From NCBI GenBank assembly GCA_900767405.1, contig CAAFZB010000027.1, positions 1 to 10,034 on the forward strand: DNA of 10,034 bases, written 5' to 3'. The DNA comes from Rikenellaceae bacterium. GTDB taxonomy: Bacteria > Bacteroidota > Bacteroidia > Bacteroidales > UBA932. Below are positions 7,306 through 10,034 of this stretch, piece after piece. The notes under the pieces were generated by a model. It worked only from the letters and a program-made list of their open reading frames with translations, had not been told where the DNA came from and searched no databases. How positions within the stretch are numbered: the stretch's first letter is position 1; each line of letters opens with the position of its first letter. Made by a program: the position numbers and the translations under genes.

Positions 7306-8202
7306 ATGAAAAAGATTCTTTTTATTGCAGCTTCTCTGCTGCTTGGATTGCAGATTTCCTTGGCACAGGACCAGGATGCCGTTAACAGGCAGATTTTCGA
7401 TAAGGTCTATGCCGCTGTCAAGGACAAGGCCGAACTCCCTACAGGCGCTCTCGCGCTTGAGATTGCAAAGCAGTTCCTGGAGACAAAGTACGCTTATTAT
7501 ACTCTTGAACAGGAGCCCGAGCAGCTCAGGGTTTATCTGGACAGGACCGACTGCATCCTTTTCGTGGAACTTTGCTCAAGCTTTGCCCAGACAGTCAAGG
7601 GACGCAGGATTGTGCAGGCGGGAGACGGTGTCCATTATGCCGTAAGGGAGACACCTTCTGTAGAAAAGGCGGAACCTTCCTACGAACTCCTTTGCCAGAA
7701 CATTCAGAATATGAGGTACCGTCTGGGTGTTGTCGACGGTTACGGCTCCCGCCTCCATTATACTTCGGAGTGGCTGCTCCAGAACCAGACAAACGGCATT
7801 ATGTATGAGCTTAGCGAGACCTTGGGAGAGCCCTTCAACCAGAGCTTTTTCTATATGACCACTCACAAGAACGTGTACAAGCAGCTTCGTGGCGACGAGG
7901 CTCAGTGCGCTGCGATAAAGGCAGCCGAGGAAAGGCTGGATATTCAGGCTCCCTACTGGTTCGTGAGTCAGAAGGAACTTATGAAGGATGTGGTTATTAA
8001 CCAGATTAAGGACGGAGACATTATTATGTTTATGGATTCTCATCCCGGCCTGGATATCGCTCACGTTGCTATGGCTTGCACCGGGGAGGACGGAAAGATG
8101 CATTTCATCCACGCCGGGACTGGCCTTATGAAAGTTGCCATAGATTCCAGGACTCTGGCCGAATATGCAACCCGCGGATTGAGGGTTGCCCGTTTAAGAT
8201 AA
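7306..8202 (+). CDS. Exported DUF1460 (NlpC/P60-like) amidase-like protein
   Basis: This 298-residue protein has a signal peptide (MKKILFIAASLLLGLQISLA, likely cut before Gln21) and matches DUF1460, an N-acetylmuramoyl-L-alanine-amidase-like family with an NlpC/P60-type cysteine-peptidase fold. The likely nucleophile is Cys83 in RTDCILFVE. A GYGSRLHYTSEWL block lies at 145-157, and the likely catalytic His253 is in GLDIAHVAMA (248-257), preceded by KDGDIIMFMDSHPG and followed by HFIHAGTGLMKV at 266-277. The role is inferred as cutting peptidoglycan stem peptides or recycled muropeptides in the periplasm; family assignment is from remembered motifs and the exact bond is unknown. It is 3 bp from the M23-LysM gene and 6 bp from the kinase gene, so it is co-transcribed with both. 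Confidence 0.87.
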   Translation: MKKILFIAASLLLGLQISLAQDQDAVNRQIFDKVYAAVKDKAELPTGALALEIAKQFLETKYAYYTLEQEPEQLRVYLDRTDCILFVELCSSFAQTVKGRRIVQAGDGVHYAVRETPSVEKAEPSYELLCQNIQNMRYRLGVVDGYGSRLHYTSEWLLQNQTNGIMYELSETLGEPFNQSFFYMTTHKNVYKQLRGDEAQCAAIKAAEERLDIQAPYWFVSQKELMKDVVINQIKDGDIIMFMDSHPGLDIAHVAMACTGEDGKMHFIHAGTGLMKVAIDSRTLAEYATRGLRVARLR

Positions 8203-8208
8203 TTTGAG

Positions 8209-8775
8209 ATGGGAATTATTTCTATAACCGGTGACCTTGGCTCGGGAAAGAGTACTGCCGCAAGGAAAATATGCGAAATCCTGGGATACGAGTATTTCTC
8301 TACAGGTACCATTCAGAGAAAGATTGCGGAGCAGAGGGGAATCGATACCCTCCAGCTCAATAAGGACTGCAAGGCCGACAAGTCGGTGGATGACTATATT
8401 GACGGATGCCTCAAGGCGATGAATACCGACGAGACCGACAATATTGTCCTGGACTCCAGGATGGCGTGGTTTTTCGTGGGCAAGTCTTTCAAGGTTTACC
8501 TTACGGCCCGCCCCGAGGTGGCCGCCGAGCGTGTATTCCACGACGACAAGAGGAAGAGTGAGCCCACGGGGGATACCCTTACCGTGATGAAAAACCTTCT
8601 TGCACGCCAGCGCGAGGAGAACGAGCGTTTCAAAGAGTTCTACAATGCCGACTGCTACAACCGCGACAACTTCGACCTGGTGTTGGACACATCTGACCTC
8701 ACCGTAGACGAAGTTGCCCTTGCCGTTGTCGCCGCTTTCTCGTCATCCTGTCCTTCTGCGTCATCCCGGACTTGA
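8209..8775 (+). CDS. Small P-loop kinase, archaeal-type cytidylate kinase-like; 3' end replaced by repeat sequence
   Basis: This 188-residue cytosolic protein has a Walker A loop GDLGSGKST (residues 8-16) and a nucleoside-monophosphate kinase layout: YFSTGTIQRKIAE (29-41, the archaeal CMP kinase GDIFR-like segment), DDYID (61-65), NIVLDSRMAWFF (78-89), VYLTARPEVAAERV (96-109), and FKEFYNADCYNRDNFDLVLDTS near the end, resembling the Y..DLVI.T ending of the archaeal-type cytidylate kinase family. The natural substrate is uncertain; (d)CMP is the best guess, but related small kinases differ. The last 11 codons (SSSCPSASSRT, from about 8742) lie in a REP-like repeat, and the TGA at 8773-8775 sits in the loop of its first hairpin, so the original end was probably lost to repeat insertion. 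The core domain looks complete. ATG is 6 bp after the DUF1460 stop. Confidence 0.78.
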   Translation: MGIISITGDLGSGKSTAARKICEILGYEYFSTGTIQRKIAEQRGIDTLQLNKDCKADKSVDDYIDGCLKAMNTDETDNIVLDSRMAWFFVGKSFKVYLTARPEVAAERVFHDDKRKSEPTGDTLTVMKNLLARQREENERFKEFYNADCYNRDNFDLVLDTSDLTVDEVALAVVAAFSSSCPSASSRT

Positions 8776-8887
8776 TCCGGGATCTCTCGCCTAAAGGGAT
8801 TGCGGGTCGTGGCCCGCAATGACAAAAAGCCCGCAATGACACCTCCCGTATTGGATCTAACTGGTCATCCCGGACCTGATCCGGGAT
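8742..8887. repeat. REP-like hairpin repeat cluster, copy A
   Basis: Three hairpins are visible. ATCCCGGA(8763-8770)–5-nt loop–TCCGGGAT(8776-8783) is followed by ATTGCGGG(8799-8806)–6-nt loop–CCCGCAAT(8813-8820), and the first type recurs at 8867-8887 (loop CCTGA). Units start with GTCAT and close with ATGAC (8821 and 8838 regions). The segment 8742-8841 resembles 9690-9794 in the same orientation, including a shared 30-base run around the second hairpin. The copy runs into the end of the kinase CDS. From 8888 to the next ATG at 8944 I see only an A/T-rich leader and a small inverted repeat TCGTG/CACGA (8897-8908), with no convincing promoter. Confidence 0.9.
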
Positions 8888-8943
8888 CTGATTCGCTCGT
8901 GTGCACGAAGGATTTCCATAAAAATTTTTAACTTGCGCCTGTT

Positions 8944-9531
8944 ATGAGAAAAAGTGTTTCATTATTGCAGGCCCTGGCCATTCTGGCCCTTTCGGGGTGC
9001 TCCGGGAATTGGAATGCCGATGAGAAAAGAATCATCTGTTCCGAATCGGATACCCTGCACGTCTTTACCGTTGATAATCCGGAAGAAGAAGCCCTGCTGC
9101 GAAGTGCATCGGCGGATCTGTCTCCCGCTATGATCGGCAGCGCAGAGTATGGCGTCCTTGCGGCAAAGATGATTGCTACGGTTACCTCTCCCTCGCAGGA
9201 CGGTGTTGGAATAGCCGGTCCGCAGGTGGGCATACTCCGTCGCATCGTTGCCGTACAGCGTTTTGACAAAAACGGAGAGCCCTTTGAGGTATATCCCAAC
9301 ATCAGCATTACAAAAGTCTATGGAAATCCCGTCCCCGGCCCTGAAGGCTGTCTGTCGGTTCCCGACCGCAGAGGCGAGGTGAACCGCTGGCAGGATATAG
9401 AAATCGGCTATTTCAGCCCGAAGACCCTCAGGGACACTACCGAAAGAGTCACAGGATTCACTGCGGTAATCTTCCAGCACGAATGTGACCATCTTCAAGG
9501 CGTACTTTACACGGACAAACTGGCAGATTAA
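8944..9531 (+). CDS. Peptide deformylase with lipoprotein signal peptide
   Basis: This 195-residue protein has a lipoprotein signal peptide (MRKSVSLLQALAILALSGC; lipobox LSGC, acceptor Cys19) followed by a deformylase domain at about 50-195. All three motifs are present: GVGIAGPQ at 87-94 (Gln94; usual form G.GLAAPQ), EGCLS at 134-138 (ligand Cys136) and HECDH at 179-183 (two His ligands plus catalytic Glu). It therefore looks active but is predicted to sit outside the cytoplasm, lipid-anchored; no obvious acidic surface-export signal follows the Cys directly, so a periplasm-facing position is likelier. Its substrate cannot be nascent chains there; formylated peptides or another amide are possibilities. 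ATG at 8944 directly precedes the signal peptide. The gene stands alone between two direct repeat copies, 168 bp after the kinase, and ends ahead of a strong terminator. It shares motifs but little other similarity with the def product at 4501-5055. Confidence 0.9.
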   Translation: MRKSVSLLQALAILALSGCSGNWNADEKRIICSESDTLHVFTVDNPEEEALLRSASADLSPAMIGSAEYGVLAAKMIATVTSPSQDGVGIAGPQVGILRRIVAVQRFDKNGEPFEVYPNISITKVYGNPVPGPEGCLSVPDRRGEVNRWQDIEIGYFSPKTLRDTTERVTGFTAVIFQHECDHLQGVLYTDKLAD

Positions 9532-9613
9532 TCCGTCTGCTCTGATGAATCACGGATGTCAATTCATTGAGGGGCATCCTATTTCAGAAATAGTTTGTAG
9601 TCAACCATTTACA

Positions 9614-9647
9614 AAAATCCCTTCCGCGTTCTAGAGGAAGGGATTTT
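9614..9647. terminator. Bidirectional intrinsic terminator after the lipoprotein deformylase
   Basis: AAAATCCCTTCC (9614-9625) pairs perfectly with GGAAGGGATTTT (9636-9647) over 12 bp around a 10-nt loop. The stem has A's on the left and T's on the right, so it can end transcription from both strands. It lies 83 bp after the deformylase stop and before the convergent Rpn-like gene. The stretch 9532-9613 holds only a short hairpin CTATTT/AAATAG (9579-9593) and no gene. Confidence 0.85.
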
Positions 9648-9689
9648 CACAACTGGCTGAACATCAACTGCTCCCCATAACGGCTCGTT

Positions 9690-9886
9690 GTCATCCCTTC
9701 TTCTGCGTCAGCCCGGACCTGATCCGGGATCTTCCGTCTCAAGGGATTGCGGGTCGTGGCCCGCAATGACGAAAGGTCTGGGCCCGCAATGACAGTCTCG
9801 CAGTCATGCTGAACTCGATTCAGCATCTCCCGCCTCAAGGGACCCCGGCTCAGGAAGGGGTGACGAAGGGTCGCGCCCGGTATGAC
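9690..9886. repeat. REP-like hairpin repeat cluster, copy B
   Basis: Hairpins in order: CCCGGA(9712-9717)/TCCGGG(9723-9728); ATTGCGGG(9746-9753)/CCCGCAAT(9760-9767), identical in stem and loop to the second hairpin of copy A; ATGCTGAA(9806-9813)/TTCAGCAT(9819-9826) with loop CTCGA; and a weaker ACCCC/GGGGT pair (9842-9861). The first roughly 100 bp are a direct repeat of copy A. The CTGAA-type hairpin keeps the same layout, an 8-bp stem and 5-nt loop, but with different stem sequence. The minus-strand reading frame here, giving MLNRVQHD, is a repeat artefact and not a gene. The repeat ends 3 bp from the stop codon of the Rpn-like gene. Confidence 0.88.
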
Positions 9887-9889
9887 ATT

Positions 9890-10034
9890 CTATAGGCTTT
9901 TGACCTCTTCCTCGCTCAAGCCGGTCAACTTTACAATCAACTTTAGGTCAATCCCGTTTTCAAGCATTCCCTTGGCAATCTCGGTTTTGGCCTTTGTTTC
10001 TCCTTCAGCCAGCCCCTCGGCTTTCCCTTCGACC
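9890..10034 (-). CDS. C-terminal end of Rpn-family PD-(D/E)XK nuclease / putative transposase (partial)
   Basis: Reading leftward from the window edge gives 48 codons ending in TAG at 9892-9890. The peptide starts VEGKAEGLAEGETKAK, continues with KGMLENGIDLKLIVKLTG and ends LSEEEVKSL. A run of (x)EG repeats followed by a short helix and a TGLSEEE.. end is typical of the C-terminus of Rpn-family recombination-promoting nuclease/transposase-like proteins, which are common and often multicopy in Bacteroidales. The catalytic nuclease domain lies outside the window, so the family call rests on the tail alone. It is convergent with the deformylase gene, and its stop abuts repeat copy B. Confidence 0.65.
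   Translation of the reverse strand, partial: VEGKAEGLAEGETKAKTEIAKGMLENGIDLKLIVKLTGLSEEEVKSL

Noticed and set aside
8921..8943. Promoter-like A/T stretch before the lipoprotein deformylase (TAACTTGC)
   Set aside because: It matches TAnnTTTG poorly, has no -33 box at proper spacing and would leave almost no leader.
9647..9838. 63-codon minus-strand frame starting MRREMLNRVQHD
   Set aside because: It lies within hairpin repeat copy B; peptides of this kind are known translations of such repeats and not real genes.
8742..9886. Possible CRISPR array from repeated hairpins around the second deformylase
   Set aside because: There is no regular repeat-spacer spacing, repeats are imperfect with different stems, and no cas gene is seen.

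Overview
The window looks like part of a contig from a member of the order Bacteroidales, probably a gut-type lineage with moderately high GC such as a Rikenellaceae relative; the genus cannot be fixed from sequence alone. The evidence is the gene order M23 peptidase–dxr–rseP–DUF4837 lipoprotein, Bacteroidetes-type signal peptides ending in LAQ, no Shine-Dalgarno-like leaders, a TAnnTTTG-type promoter box, and the tail of an Rpn-type PD-(D/E)XK protein. The first 20 bases are not genomic: they match the 3' end of an Illumina TruSeq adapter left on the contig end.

Two divergent operons share a 22-bp gap (4066-4087). The leftward operon runs: an M23-fold membrane protein with a substituted active-site histidine, dxr (first committed MEP-pathway step), rseP (site-2 intramembrane protease) and a DUF4837 lipoprotein cut off by the contig end. 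Junctions are a 4-bp TTGA overlap, a 17-bp overlap and a 4-bp gap, so the genes are probably co-transcribed. The rightward operon runs: ruvX/yqgF (pre-16S rRNA processing), def (cytosolic peptide deformylase), a phosphomannomutase/phosphoglucomutase, an exported M23 peptidase with a C-terminal LysM, an exported DUF1460 (NlpC/P60-like) protein and a small archaeal-type CMP-kinase-like P-loop kinase. Its junctions are ATGA, a 1-bp gap, TGATG, a 3-bp gap and a 6-bp gap. A Bacteroidetes-type promoter fits just upstream of ruvX and would give an almost leaderless transcript.

From about 8742 the sequence becomes less housekeeping-like. Two direct copies of a hairpin-rich, REP-like repeat (8742-8887 and 9690-9886) bracket a single gene: a second peptide deformylase that keeps all catalytic motifs but starts with a lipoprotein signal peptide, predicting an extracytoplasmic, lipid-anchored deformylase. 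The first repeat copy supplies the last codons and the stop codon of the kinase gene. A perfect 12-bp-stem bidirectional terminator follows the second deformylase. At the right edge lies the C-terminal end of a leftward Rpn-family nuclease/transposase-like gene.

The joint theme is cell-envelope biogenesis and protein maturation: isoprenoid precursor (Dxr), activated sugar supply (phosphohexomutase), peptidoglycan cutting (M23-LysM, DUF1460), membrane proteolysis (RseP) and N-terminal processing (two deformylases). The most unusual item is the lipoprotein deformylase in its repeat-bounded segment.
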